A stretch of 15,799 bases of DNA from Clostridia bacterium (GTDB lineage: Bacteria > Bacillota > Clostridia > Christensenellales > Aristaeellaceae), in NCBI GenBank assembly GCA_016295665.1, contig JAEDKS010000045.1, positions 1 through 15,799 of the forward strand, read 5' to 3'. Shown in pieces: positions 1-7,560 of this stretch; within the stretch, counting starts at the first letter, position 1; every line of letters begins with the position of its first letter. The notes below the pieces were generated by a model. That model searched no databases and was not told the DNA's origin. It saw only the letters and a list, made by a program, of their open reading frames with translations. A program made the translations under genes and the position numbers.

Positions 1-1025
1 AAGCTGGGGCCAAAGAGCTGCACCGGGGAGAGCAGCAGGAGGATGATCGCCGATGCGGAGAGCAGGTGCAGGCTCAGGCGCGGTCTCGCCGCGCAGGCCA
101 TCGCCTCGCCCAGAAGCACCAGCAGCGCCGCACGCACCACCGGCGGATGCCAGCCGGTGAGCAGGGCGTAGAAGCCCAGCAGCAGCGCCAGCGGCACCAG
201 ACGGTACCGCCGGGGCAGCCGCAGCCGCCGGAGCAGCAGCATCAGCACCCCGCAGAGCACGCCCACGTGGAAGCCGCTGACCGAGAGGATGTGCCCGATG
301 CCCAGGGCATAGAACGCATCCTGATCCTCGCCGGGCACCAGCGTCCGGGTGCCCAGCAGCATGGCGGAGGCGTAGGCCCCCGCCTCCTCACCCATCACGC
401 GGATGAGCTGCCCGGACAGCCGGTGGCGCAGCGCCGCCAGATGGCCCGTCAGGCCGGACGGCGAGGTGCCAAGATTCAGCGCGTCATCCCCGTAGACCCC
501 CGCCGTCACGCCCTGCTGCAGCAGCCACACCCGGAAGTCAAAGCTGCCGGGGTTCTCGGCGCCGTCCGGATGATAGACGCTGCCGGTGAAGGTCACGCGG
601 ATGCCCGGCGTCAGGCCCTCAGGCACCGCCTCGGGGTAGAAGCTCCAGTACAGCCCGGCACCCATCGGCTTTCCGTTCAGCGTCACGTCCCGCAGGATGG
701 TCTTGACCTGCCCGTTGGCGCCCTCCCGCAGCTCCTCCGCGACGACGCCGGACACTTTCGCCGTGCCCTCCTCCGGCAGGGCGGGATGCAGGGACATCCA
801 GCCGCCGATGGCGCCGACGCAGACCGTCAGCAGCAGCACGGCGGCCGTGCGTCCCCAGGCCCGCAGGAGCAGCGCACCCAGCAGCGCGCCCGCCGCAGCG
901 GGCAGCAGCCACCAGGGCGTGGGCAGACCCGCGCCCAGCAGGATGCCCAGCATCAGGCACAGCGCGGCGCAGGGCAGCAGGCAGCGAAGGTGGGGCGGCG
1001 TGATGCGCACCCGGGTCGATTCCAT
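1..1025 (-). CDS. comEC: ComEC/Rec2 DNA-uptake channel protein, N-terminal part
   Basis: Partial gene: 341 codons are visible and the reading frame is open at the left edge. ComEC forms the inner-membrane channel that carries single-stranded DNA into the cell during natural transformation. The N-terminus has hydrophobic segments (about residues 13-75), then a soluble DUF4131/OB-like stretch (about 80-190). The Competence core follows, with the family signature GIGHILSVSGFHVG at about residues 242-256 and then further membrane helices, including HPPVVRAALLVLL, also typical of the family. The ATG at 1025 has a strong AGGAGG seven bases upstream, and the gene begins 29 bases after the kinase stop, so it is probably the last-transcribed gene seen in this operon. 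The C-terminal metallo-beta-lactamase-like domain, if present, lies outside the window. comEC is found in many non-competent Bacillota, so function in uptake is inferred. Confidence 0.93.
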   Translation of the reverse strand, partial: MESTRVRITPPHLRCLLPCAALCLMLGILLGAGLPTPWWLLPAAAGALLGALLLRAWGRTAAVLLLTVCVGAIGGWMSLHPALPEEGTAKVSGVVAEELREGANGQVKTILRDVTLNGKPMGAGLYWSFYPEAVPEGLTPGIRVTFTGSVYHPDGAENPGSFDFRVWLLQQGVTAGVYGDDALNLGTSPSGLTGHLAALRHRLSGQLIRVMGEEAGAYASAMLLGTRTLVPGEDQDAFYALGIGHILSVSGFHVGVLCGVLMLLLRRLRLPRRYRLVPLALLLGFYALLTGWHPPVVRAALLVLLGEAMACAARPRLSLHLLSASAIILLLLSPVQLFGPS

Positions 1026-1054
1026 CCCGCGTCCTCCTTTCCGCCGCGTGGCGC

Positions 1055-1972
1055 TTACGCCGTGGGCTCCGTCCCATGCAGCTCCCGCTCCTTGGGCAGC
1101 CAGCCGGTGAAGCAGGTTCCCGTGCCGTCCGATTCCAGCGTGATGTCCCCGCCCTGCTCGGTCAGCACCCGCCGAACGATGTACAGGCCCATGCCGTGGC
1201 CCGTGGCCTTGGTCGTCACGCCGGGCTGGAAGATAGCCTGCTGACGGCCCAGGGGAATCATGGGGCCGGTGTTCTTCACCGCGAAGCGGAAGGCATGCAG
1301 ATCCTCCGTCAGGGTGATGGACAGCCGCCGCTCCGAGGGCCCCACCTCCTGCAGCGCGTCCAGGGCGTTGTCGATGAGGTTGCCCAGCACCTTGCACATC
1401 TCCCAGCCGGGAATGGGCAGGTTCTTCCAGCTGCTCTGGATGTTCATCTCCACCTTCACCCGCGCCTTCTCCGCCGCCGCCACCTTCACCTGCAGCAGCG
1501 CGTTGATGGCGGGGTTGGCGGTTTTCATCACCCGGCTGACGGAGGTGATGGCACCATAGACCTTCTCGATGTAGGCGTTGGCCTCCTGGGTCTCCCCCAT
1601 CTCCATCAGGCTGTACACCACCTGCAGATGGTTCAGGAAGTCATGGCGCTGGGAGCGGAGGGTGTTGTTGAGCTGCTCCATGTTGCCGATGGTGTCGTTC
1701 ATGTCGTCCATGCGCTCCACCAGCTTGCCCGCAGTCAGCGCGTCGCGGATGTCCACCCCCGCGCCGATCACCACCACCAGCGCCGCCACCAGCACCATGG
1801 CCCGCATCAGGTGCACGTCGAGCCGCAGGCTGTCCGAAAACAGCACATACAGCGCAATGACGACCACCAGCAGAATCTGCAGCCCGTTGGCGATGATCGA
1901 GAGCCACGCGGCCTTGCGCACGTTCAGGCGCATGCCCCGCTCCCGGGCGTTGTCCCCGCTGCCTTCCCTCAT
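1055..1972 (-). CDS. Orphan Spo0B-type sensor histidine kinase
   Basis: A 305-residue membrane histidine kinase. Two hydrophobic helices (about residues 23-46 and 55-75) are followed by a short coiled linker and a Spo0B-type dimerisation/phosphoacceptor helix with QRHDFLNHLQ, so His110 is the likely phosphorylation site. The ATPase domain has an N box (NLIDNALDAL, residues 198-207), a G1-like NTGPMI (234-239) and a G2 box GHGMGL (258-263), so it should bind ATP, unlike true Spo0B. This arrangement matches the DcuS/CitA/MalK kinase core, but the periplasmic sensor and PAS domains of those kinases are missing. Its start overlaps the rarA stop (ATGA), which suggests translational coupling, and comEC follows 29 bases later. 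No response regulator is encoded in the window. An internal ATG at residue 14, with a GGAG six bases upstream, is an alternative start. Signal and partner are unknown. Confidence 0.85.
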   Translation of the reverse strand: MREGSGDNARERGMRLNVRKAAWLSIIANGLQILLVVVIALYVLFSDSLRLDVHLMRAMVLVAALVVVIGAGVDIRDALTAGKLVERMDDMNDTIGNMEQLNNTLRSQRHDFLNHLQVVYSLMEMGETQEANAYIEKVYGAITSVSRVMKTANPAINALLQVKVAAAEKARVKVEMNIQSSWKNLPIPGWEMCKVLGNLIDNALDALQEVGPSERRLSITLTEDLHAFRFAVKNTGPMIPLGRQQAIFQPGVTTKATGHGMGLYIVRRVLTEQGGDITLESDGTGTCFTGWLPKERELHGTEPTA

Positions 1973-3270
1973 GACCGCTTCGCCTCCCTGATCTGATGGT
2001 TCTTCCGGATGGTGTCCTCGTGGCCCATCTCCGTGGGCTGATAGTAGCGATGGCCCCGCACCTCCGGCGGCATGTACTCCTGCTTCACCCAGTGACCCGG
2101 ATAGTCATGGGGATAGCGGTAGCCGCTGCCGCTCTCGATGCGCTCATGGCCCTGATAGTGCGTGTCCCGCAGGTGCTGCGGCACGGGGCCGAAGCCGCCC
2201 TTCTCCGCGTCGGCAAAGGCGGCCTCCACCGCCGCGCAGACCGCGTTGCTCTTGGGGCTCTCGCACACCGCGATGATGGCCTGCGCCAGCGACAGCCGCG
2301 CCTCCGGCATGCCGATCTTCTCCACGGCCCGCAGCGCGGCCTCCGCCTGCAGCATGGCGATGGGGTTGGCAAGCCCCACGTCCTCGCTGGCGTGTACCAC
2401 CACCCGCCGGGCGATCAGCCGCACATCCACCCCGGCGTAGACCAGACGGGCAAACCAGGCCAGCGCCGCGTCGCTGTCCGAGCCGCGCAGGGACTTGCAG
2501 AAGGCGCTGAGCATATCGTAGTACAGGCTCTCATCGCAGCGGAGCACCGGCTTCTGGATGCTCTCCTCCGCCACGGGCAGGGTCACGTGGATGATGCCGT
2601 CCGCTTCGGCGGCGGTGGTCAGCACCGCCAGCTCCAGCCCGCCCAGCGCCATGCGCACGTCGCCGCCCGCCACATGGGCGATATGGCGCAGCGCCGCCTC
2701 CTCCGCCTCCACCCGGATGGCGCCGAAGCCCCGCTCCCGGTCGCTCAGCGCCCGGCGCAGGGCCTCCAGCACATCCGCCTCGGTCAGGGGCTGGAACTGG
2801 AACACCCGGCACCGGCTGACAATGGCAGGGGTCATGGCGATCATGGGGTTCTCGGTGGTGGAGCCGATGAAGCGGATCATCCCCCGCTCGATGGCGGGCA
2901 GGATGGAATCGCTCTGGGCCTTTGACCAGCGGTGGCACTCGTCCAGCAGCAGGTAGGTGGGCCGCCCGTAGAGTGTGCGCCGCTCCTGGGCCTTCTTCAG
3001 CACCTCCCGCACGTCCGCCACGCCGCTGGTGACCGCGTTGAGCTGCACGAAATCAGCCCGGGTCGCCCGCGCGATGATGGACGCCAGAGTCGTCTTGCCG
3101 CAGCCCGGAGGCCCGAAGAAGATGGAGGAGGTCAGCCGGTCCGCCTCGATGGCCCGGCGCAGCAGCCGGCCCGGGCCCACCAGATGCCGCTGTCCGATAA
3201 ACTCCTCCAGGGTGCGCGGACGCATCCTGTCCGCCAGGGGCGCGTCCGGGGAAAAAAGCTCGTCCGTCAT
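1969..3270 (-). CDS. rarA: Replication-associated recombination protein A (AAA+ ATPase RarA/MgsA)
   Basis: A 433-residue protein of full family length. RarA/MgsA is an AAA+ ATPase related to clamp loaders that acts at stalled replication forks. The N-terminus has the family's RPRTLEEFIGQRHL motif (residues 17-30). Walker A is GPPGCGKT (53-60) and Walker B is LLLDECHR (107-114). The sensor 1/SRC region shows GSTTENP (136-142) and SRCRVF (152-157). The C-terminal half carries the helical MgsA tetramerisation part, with DAALAWFARLVYAG and ASEDVGLANP recognisable, and ends with the typical YPHDYPGHWVKQEYMP. It starts 10 bases after the DUF1294 stop. The ribosome binding site is modest (GAGG about 13 bases upstream), so translation may depend on coupling to the upstream gene. 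Its stop overlaps the kinase start. Identification is secure; the exact role in this organism is inferred from the family. Confidence 0.96.
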   Translation of the reverse strand: MTDELFSPDAPLADRMRPRTLEEFIGQRHLVGPGRLLRRAIEADRLTSSIFFGPPGCGKTTLASIIARATRADFVQLNAVTSGVADVREVLKKAQERRTLYGRPTYLLLDECHRWSKAQSDSILPAIERGMIRFIGSTTENPMIAMTPAIVSRCRVFQFQPLTEADVLEALRRALSDRERGFGAIRVEAEEAALRHIAHVAGGDVRMALGGLELAVLTTAAEADGIIHVTLPVAEESIQKPVLRCDESLYYDMLSAFCKSLRGSDSDAALAWFARLVYAGVDVRLIARRVVVHASEDVGLANPIAMLQAEAALRAVEKIGMPEARLSLAQAIIAVCESPKSNAVCAAVEAAFADAEKGGFGPVPQHLRDTHYQGHERIESGSGYRYPHDYPGHWVKQEYMPPEVRGHRYYQPTEMGHEDTIRKNHQIREAKRS

Positions 3271-3280
3271 CTCTTGTCTC

Positions 3281-3550
3281 TTACCTCGCCATCAGATAGA
3301 AAAGCAGCAGCAGCTGCACCGCCCCCAGCAGCGGAAAGCCCATCCGGAAGGACAGGTGCTTCGTCTTGTGCCGGAAGGCGTACATGCCCGCCGTGCCGCC
3401 CACGCCGCCCAGCAGCAGCGCGCACAGGAACAGCGTCCGCTCCCGGATGCGCCACGCGCCCCGGACGGCGCGGCGCTTGTCGATGCCCATCAGCACAAAG
3501 GTGATGAGGCTCATCACCATCAGTCCGGCCCCGTACAACGTTGTCAGCAT
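3281..3550 (-). CDS. DUF1294 small membrane protein
   Basis: An 89-residue protein with three hydrophobic segments (about residues 5-22, 39-58 and 72-88). The central signature DKRRAVRGAWRIRERTL, followed by GGVGGTAGMYAFRHKTKH and an F..GFPLL stretch, is the classic DUF1294 (YtbE/Cspc-tail-like) pattern. The biochemical function of the family is not known. The ATG at 3550 lies behind GGGAGGAA with seven bases of spacing and overlaps the last seven bases of the hydrolase gene (ATGCTGA), so it is probably translationally coupled. The same frame stays open far upstream, but that extension is a low-complexity Gly/Pro/Ala/Arg-rich shadow of the neighbouring gene and has no start signal. Confidence 0.9.
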   Translation of the reverse strand: MLTTLYGAGLMVMSLITFVLMGIDKRRAVRGAWRIRERTLFLCALLLGGVGGTAGMYAFRHKTKHLSFRMGFPLLGAVQLLLLFYLMAR

Positions 3551-5118
3551 TCGTATTCCTCCCTGCTCCGGCATGCCTGCCGCTCTCTCGGTGCGCTCCT
3601 GTGGGGCAGACGGCGCGTGCGTCGGCTGTTCTGCCAGCGGTGCTGGCACCGCCGCTCCGCCCCACCGTCCTCCCGGATCAGCACGGGACGCCTGCCGGTC
3701 ATCCACCGGGCGCAGACCACATCCTCCATGCCGTGGAGGGTGAGGTAGGGATAGGCCCCCAGCTCCGCCCCACGGCGCGTGACCATGGTGTGGGGGCCGC
3801 CGCCCAGCTGCGCGAGGGTCTCCGTGACGCCCTTCAGGCCCATCCGGGCCGCCAGATACGCCAGGTGGCGCTCCAGGCGCGCCACCCGCACCGGATTCAG
3901 CGGACGCCCCGAAATCGACAGACAGGCCGCCTCGCACCGGCGCACCAGATACGCCAGCAGGCTGTCCACCCCCGCGTCCACCGCCCCCGCCAGCTTCCGC
4001 ACGGGCCGGGCCTCCGACTGCAGGAAGCGCAGGTTCTCCATGATCGTCTCCACGGGGTAGGTGCTCAGCAGGCGCAGGTACGCCGCCAGCACCGCCAGAC
4101 TGGCGGGCGTGTCGGTCATGGCGGCGGTCACGTTCCGCACCATGGCCCGGCGGCGGCAGCTCTCCCCGTCCATGGGCCAGCCGTAGCAGGCCCGGCGCAT
4201 CGCCTCATCCGGCGTGCGGAGCAGCAGCTCCCCCAGATGCACCATGGCGCCCATGCGCGGCACCAGATCCTCGCTGCTGACCAGGTGCAGCAGCGGATAG
4301 GCCCCGGCTGCGCGCACCGCGTCCCCCGTGACCACGGAGGGCGATGCAAACCCGCAGCCGATGATGCTGCGGGGCAGCACCCCGTCCTGCTCCAGCTTGC
4401 GCCGCGTCCACACCTGCAGCACCGCAGCGCCCTGGCTGTGGCCCGCCAGAAACAGCAGGAAGCGGCTGTTCTCATGGGCGCACTCCGCCAGAATCTGGCG
4501 CAGCGTCAGCTTCTCCAGCCCCATTTCCGCAGCGGTCTGGGGGAAGGTGATCTCCTCCTCGTTCGCCTCGAACTGACGGCACAGCTGCAGGAAGCCCCGG
4601 TGGGTGCCCTCCTCCGCAGAGATGCGGAAGTTGGAAATCCAGTCGTAGGCCTGCCCGCCGGTGCCCATGAAGCCGATGGCGACCGCGTAGCGCCCATCCG
4701 GCAGCGGGTGCAGCAGCACCACCGCCTTGCCCGTGTCGCTGCTCCTGATCTGCCGCACGGCGCCCAGCATCTGCCCCAGGGGCTTCCGCTGCTTCAGCTT
4801 CGCCTGAATGCGCCGCAGCTTCCACGCCGCCAGAAAGCGCTCCAGCGCGTTCCTGCCCTCGGTCACGGGGGCGATGCCGTCCGTCAGGTCGCCGTCCAGC
4901 TGAATGGTCACGTCCCGCCAGCCGGCCCGGAGCCAGGGCGTCACATCCATGGTGTAGGCGGTGTGGGCCAGCTCCGCCGCCAGGCGCAGCAGGCCCTCCG
5001 TGGGCTGCGGCCGCAGACAGCCCCAGGGATCCGGTCGCCAGGGGCGCGTCAGCGGCGTCAGGTCATCCAGCGGCCAGCCCGTAGCCGCGCCGCCGTGCTG
5101 TGTCGGGGTTTCGGTCAT
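3544..5118 (-). CDS. Class 3 lipase-like alpha/beta hydrolase
   Basis: A 524-residue protein without a clear signal peptide, so probably cytoplasmic. The hydrolase core lies in the middle. An oxyanion-region GFMGTGG (149-155) is followed by YDWISNF (158-164), as in class 3 lipases. The nucleophile elbow is AGHSQG, with Ser228 as the likely nucleophile. FASPSV is the equivalent of the family's FGxPRV. SSEDLVPRM contains the likely catalytic Asp (about 284), and His294 (MVHLG) is a possible but unproven third residue. About 190 residues of helical C-terminal extension and a very Arg-rich tail (the last ~40 residues) are not explained by the family. The start at 5118 is chosen because AAGGAG lies five bases upstream; an in-frame ATG at 5142 overlapping the upstream stop is an alternative, giving 532 residues. 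Substrate unknown; esterase or lipase activity is inferred from motifs only. Confidence 0.75.
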   Translation of the reverse strand: MTETPTQHGGAATGWPLDDLTPLTRPWRPDPWGCLRPQPTEGLLRLAAELAHTAYTMDVTPWLRAGWRDVTIQLDGDLTDGIAPVTEGRNALERFLAAWKLRRIQAKLKQRKPLGQMLGAVRQIRSSDTGKAVVLLHPLPDGRYAVAIGFMGTGGQAYDWISNFRISAEEGTHRGFLQLCRQFEANEEEITFPQTAAEMGLEKLTLRQILAECAHENSRFLLFLAGHSQGAAVLQVWTRRKLEQDGVLPRSIIGCGFASPSVVTGDAVRAAGAYPLLHLVSSEDLVPRMGAMVHLGELLLRTPDEAMRRACYGWPMDGESCRRRAMVRNVTAAMTDTPASLAVLAAYLRLLSTYPVETIMENLRFLQSEARPVRKLAGAVDAGVDSLLAYLVRRCEAACLSISGRPLNPVRVARLERHLAYLAARMGLKGVTETLAQLGGGPHTMVTRRGAELGAYPYLTLHGMEDVVCARWMTGRRPVLIREDGGAERRCQHRWQNSRRTRRLPHRSAPRERQACRSREEYEC

Positions 5119-5138
5119 GCTCTCTCCTTCGCGCGTCA

Positions 5139-5357
5139 TCATTCCTGTCCCTCGTCGCCCTTGCGGTAGTCGGCGGACAGGATGTCGCTTATGTTGATCT
5201 CCAGATCCTGCGGCGGGCGCAGCACATACAGCTTCACCCGACCGTCCTTCATGGCGGTGACCACCGCGGTCACCTGACGGAGCGCTCCCCCGCCGTCCAC
5301 GTACATCAGCCGGATGGCCCGGCGCCGCTCCAGGGAGTACAGCAGCATCCGCTCCAT
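5139..5357 (-). CDS. Small conserved-looking protein, possibly WYL-like
   Basis: A 72-residue, probably soluble protein of unknown function. The pattern RRRAIRLMYVDGGGALRQVTAVV, a short beta-strand pair, then DGRVKLYVLRPPQDLEINISDILSADY resembles a single small beta-barrel such as a stripped-down WYL or YolD-like module. This is a fold impression, not a firm family match. The ATG at 5357 has GGAGGAG five bases upstream. An in-frame GTG at 5363 that overlaps the upstream stop as GTGA has no properly spaced ribosome binding site, so the shorter form is preferred. Its end abuts the hydrolase start region. The tight packing between the glycosyltransferase-like gene and the hydrolase supports it being a real gene. 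Confidence 0.7.
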   Translation of the reverse strand: MERMLLYSLERRRAIRLMYVDGGGALRQVTAVVTAMKDGRVKLYVLRPPQDLEINISDILSADYRKGDEGQE

Positions 5358-5359
5358 GG

Positions 5360-7330
5360 TCACTCCTCCGCCACCCGCCAGATGGTGGCCTCGCTGTTCT
5401 GGAACACCACCTCGTAGCGCTCGTTCAGCGCGGCGATGTCCACCGCGTAGCTGCTGCGCTCGTAGCTGGATACATAGATGTAGTCCACGCCGTACTTCTC
5501 CAGCACCTCCCCGCCCTGCGAGGGGTCGGTGTAGAAGGCGCTGATCTCCGCCTTGCGCTCGCCGGTGTCAAAGCCGTGCCAGAACAGCCACAGATCCGGC
5601 CCGCAGACGATGGTGCGGCCCGCGATGGAATCCACCGGGTTCAGGTGCTGCGTTCCGGTCAGGAACACCGCATCCTCCTCCGTGTTGTCCCGCACCCACT
5701 CGCCCGCCTCCACCGCGCCGCTCCCAAAGGCCTGATAGTTGCTGACGCACTCCCGCCACAGGGTCAGCCCCGCGGACAGGAACAGCACCACCGCCGCCCC
5801 CGCCGCGATGACCGGACGCGCCCGAAGGCCCTTCAGCCTGCGCCACACCCTCGCCGCGTAGTCCGCCACGATCATGCAGCAGAGCAGCCACGCCAGGTAG
5901 AACAGCTTGTTGTTGTCGTACTCGTTGGGCTGGAAGCGGATCAGCTCCGCCGCCAGAATGATGGCGAAGGCGCCGGAGAACAGCCGCCGCGTCCTCCCGT
6001 CCCGCTCAAAGAGCGCCAGGATCAGGCCGATCACGGGCAGGCCGATGTTCTTGACGTAGAACCAGAGGTAGGTGTCCCGCATGCCGCTGCCGCCCGGGTT
6101 GTTCACCCAGTTGAACTGGAAGGTGATGAAGGCATGCCCTGCGGTGCCGCCCTCCTCCATGAAGGCCTGCCCAAAGGTGAAGCACAGGAGCTGCGGCAGC
6201 GCCAGCGCCACCGCGATGCCGCCATAGAGCAGGTAGCACAGCAGCTGCCAGACCCGGTCCCGGTCATGGAGCATGTCGTAGATCAGCATGCCCAGGGAGC
6301 ACAGCCCCAGCGCCAGGAAGGCATGGGTCTGAATCAGCGGCAGCCCGCCGGCCCACACGCCCAGCAGCACCAGCGGACGAAGCCCGCCGCTCACATCCCG
6401 CTTTCCGGGGTCAAAGGCCATGTACAGCAGATAGAAGCACGGGAACACCATGCACCAGCCGCCCAGCAGCGTCCGCTGCGGAATCATCAGATCCGCGATC
6501 ACGTTCGACCAGCGCAGGTTGTTGGGGTCGGGCTGGTTGGTGGGGGTCTTGTAGTAGCCCCGCAGAATGTCCTGAACGCGGGCCCAGACGGTCAGGGTAC
6601 CGTCCGCCTCGTAGCCGCCCGCCAGGTCGAAGTCGTAGAGGAAGCCCAGGCCGCCGTTCAGGAAGAACAGCAGCGCCGCGAGCACCACGGTCTTTTTCCC
6701 CAGCGTCATCTCCCGGGCCAGCAGCATCGCGCCCATGAAGCACAGCGCCATCATCAGCGTGCCGGGCACGGCGATGGCGGCCTGCAGGCTCCAGTTCATC
6801 AGGTAGAAGCTGGTGGATAGCGTGTCCATCAGGAAGGGATAGGACAGCCGGTTGCCCGGATAGAAGGGGTACTCCGGCGGAAAGCTGCCGTTCTTCAGGC
6901 CCGTGATGAACGCCGCGTGCATGGACAGGTCGCCGTAGGTGGACTGGCCCACATACCAGCCGCCGTCGGCGCCCACGCGATAGTTGTGGGTGTACTGGAG
7001 GTACCCCGACAGCACCGTCAGCGGCACCGCCACCAGCAGCAGCTGCGCCAGCAGATGGGTCTCGTCCCCGTCCCAGCCCCGGGCCGGACGCCTGTCCCGC
7101 AAAAGGAAGCAGCCGACCGTCACCAGCGTCAGCGGCACCAGCGCCAGACCGTGCGCCGCCATGGTGAACCCCAGCGGAAAGGCCATGAGCGCCGGCAGCC
7201 ACATCATCAGGAACAGGCCGAGGCATGCCCCCAGCCAGCAGCGGGTGAGCACCGCGTGCCGGGGCAGCAGCCACCGCACGCACAGCGTACCGCAGGCAAG
7301 ATACACAAGCAGATAAAGGATCCCGAGCAT
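5360..7330 (-). CDS. Polytopic GT-C-like membrane glycosyltransferase
   Basis: A 656-residue integral membrane protein with roughly ten to thirteen hydrophobic helices across residues 1-540 and a soluble C-terminal domain of about 100 residues. After the first helices comes an extracytoplasmic loop with GDLSMHAAFI (133-142), then FPPEYPFYPGNRLSYPFLMD. This acidic-plus-His first loop and the PPEYP/LSYP motif are typical of a family of predicted GT-C-fold transferases (PMT/ArnT-like superfamily), which take sugars from polyprenyl-phosphate donors. The C-terminal domain (TGTQHLNP, YGVDYIYVSS, VFQNSEATIWRV) resembles the tail seen in such proteins. The ATG at 7330 has AGGAGG six bases upstream; ten codons of upstream extension from a TTG are rejected. 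It is the first gene of the minus-strand operon, behind its own promoter. Donor and acceptor are unknown, and a flippase or polymerase role is an alternative. Confidence 0.72.
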   Translation of the reverse strand: MLGILYLLVYLACGTLCVRWLLPRHAVLTRCWLGACLGLFLMMWLPALMAFPLGFTMAAHGLALVPLTLVTVGCFLLRDRRPARGWDGDETHLLAQLLLVAVPLTVLSGYLQYTHNYRVGADGGWYVGQSTYGDLSMHAAFITGLKNGSFPPEYPFYPGNRLSYPFLMDTLSTSFYLMNWSLQAAIAVPGTLMMALCFMGAMLLAREMTLGKKTVVLAALLFFLNGGLGFLYDFDLAGGYEADGTLTVWARVQDILRGYYKTPTNQPDPNNLRWSNVIADLMIPQRTLLGGWCMVFPCFYLLYMAFDPGKRDVSGGLRPLVLLGVWAGGLPLIQTHAFLALGLCSLGMLIYDMLHDRDRVWQLLCYLLYGGIAVALALPQLLCFTFGQAFMEEGGTAGHAFITFQFNWVNNPGGSGMRDTYLWFYVKNIGLPVIGLILALFERDGRTRRLFSGAFAIILAAELIRFQPNEYDNNKLFYLAWLLCCMIVADYAARVWRRLKGLRARPVIAAGAAVVLFLSAGLTLWRECVSNYQAFGSGAVEAGEWVRDNTEEDAVFLTGTQHLNPVDSIAGRTIVCGPDLWLFWHGFDTGERKAEISAFYTDPSQGGEVLEKYGVDYIYVSSYERSSYAVDIAALNERYEVVFQNSEATIWRVAEE

Positions 7331-7365
7331 GGCGTTCCTCCTGAGGCTACAATCAGTCAAAATAC

Positions 7366-7394
7366 ATTATAGCACACTTTGGGGTGGGAGGAAA
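7366..7394 (-). promoter_or_regulatory. Promoter for the 7330-to-1 minus-strand operon
   Basis: On the minus strand a perfect TATAAT (-10, at 7371-7366) lies 17 bases from TTTCCT (-35, at 7394-7389; three of six consensus positions). The predicted transcript starts near 7359, about 30 bases before the ATG at 7330. It sits in the short AT-richer patch between the divergent genes. The -10 is strong and the -35 is weak, so an activator could be involved. Confidence 0.6.
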
Positions 7395-7434
7395 GGGCGC
7401 CGCGCTTCTTTTACAAGATCCTCCCGCACACAGG

Positions 7435-7466
7435 AAAAAGGCGTGCCGCGCACCGTGCGCCACGCC
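7435..7466 (-). terminator. Intrinsic terminator, minus strand, upstream of the operon promoter
   Basis: Read on the minus strand, GGCGTG pairs with CACGCC and GCGC with GCGC around the loop ACGGT, with a two-base bulge (27-nt hairpin at 7466-7440). It is followed at once by TTTTT (7439-7435). It lies upstream of the 7366-7394 promoter, so it would stop minus-strand transcripts arriving from the right, that is, antisense to the methyltransferase-acetyltransferase genes, before they enter the downstream operon. Confidence 0.6.
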
Positions 7467-7506
7467 GCCGGGAGGAGCCCGCTTCGTTCTTCCTCTGCTT
7501 TTCCGG

Positions 7507-7535
7507 TTGTCAAAAGACCGATTTCGTGATATGGT
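7507..7535 (+). promoter_or_regulatory. Extended -10 promoter for the methyltransferase-GNAT unit
   Basis: TTGTCA at 7507-7512 is separated by 17 bases from TATGGT at 7530-7535, and the TG at 7527-7528 makes an extended -10 (TGaTATGGT). The predicted start near 7541 leaves a leader of only about 20 bases, containing AAAGGAGG at 7547-7553, before the ATG at 7561. Confidence 0.6.
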
Positions 7536-7560
7536 AATCGGCAGGAAAGGAGGTTCCTCC

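Noticed and set aside
66..1244. A 392-codon plus-strand frame over the left edge
   Set aside because: Gln/His-rich product antisense to comEC, whose minus-strand frame contains the SGFHVG signature and a strong ribosome binding site.
3541..5169. A 542-codon plus-strand frame
   Set aside because: Antisense shadow of the class 3 lipase-like gene; no start signal and His/Gln/Arg-rich composition.
7386..7425. Seven-base inverted repeat GGGAGGA/TCCTCCC near the operon 1 promoter
   Set aside because: Short, 26 bases apart and purine-rich; likely by chance.
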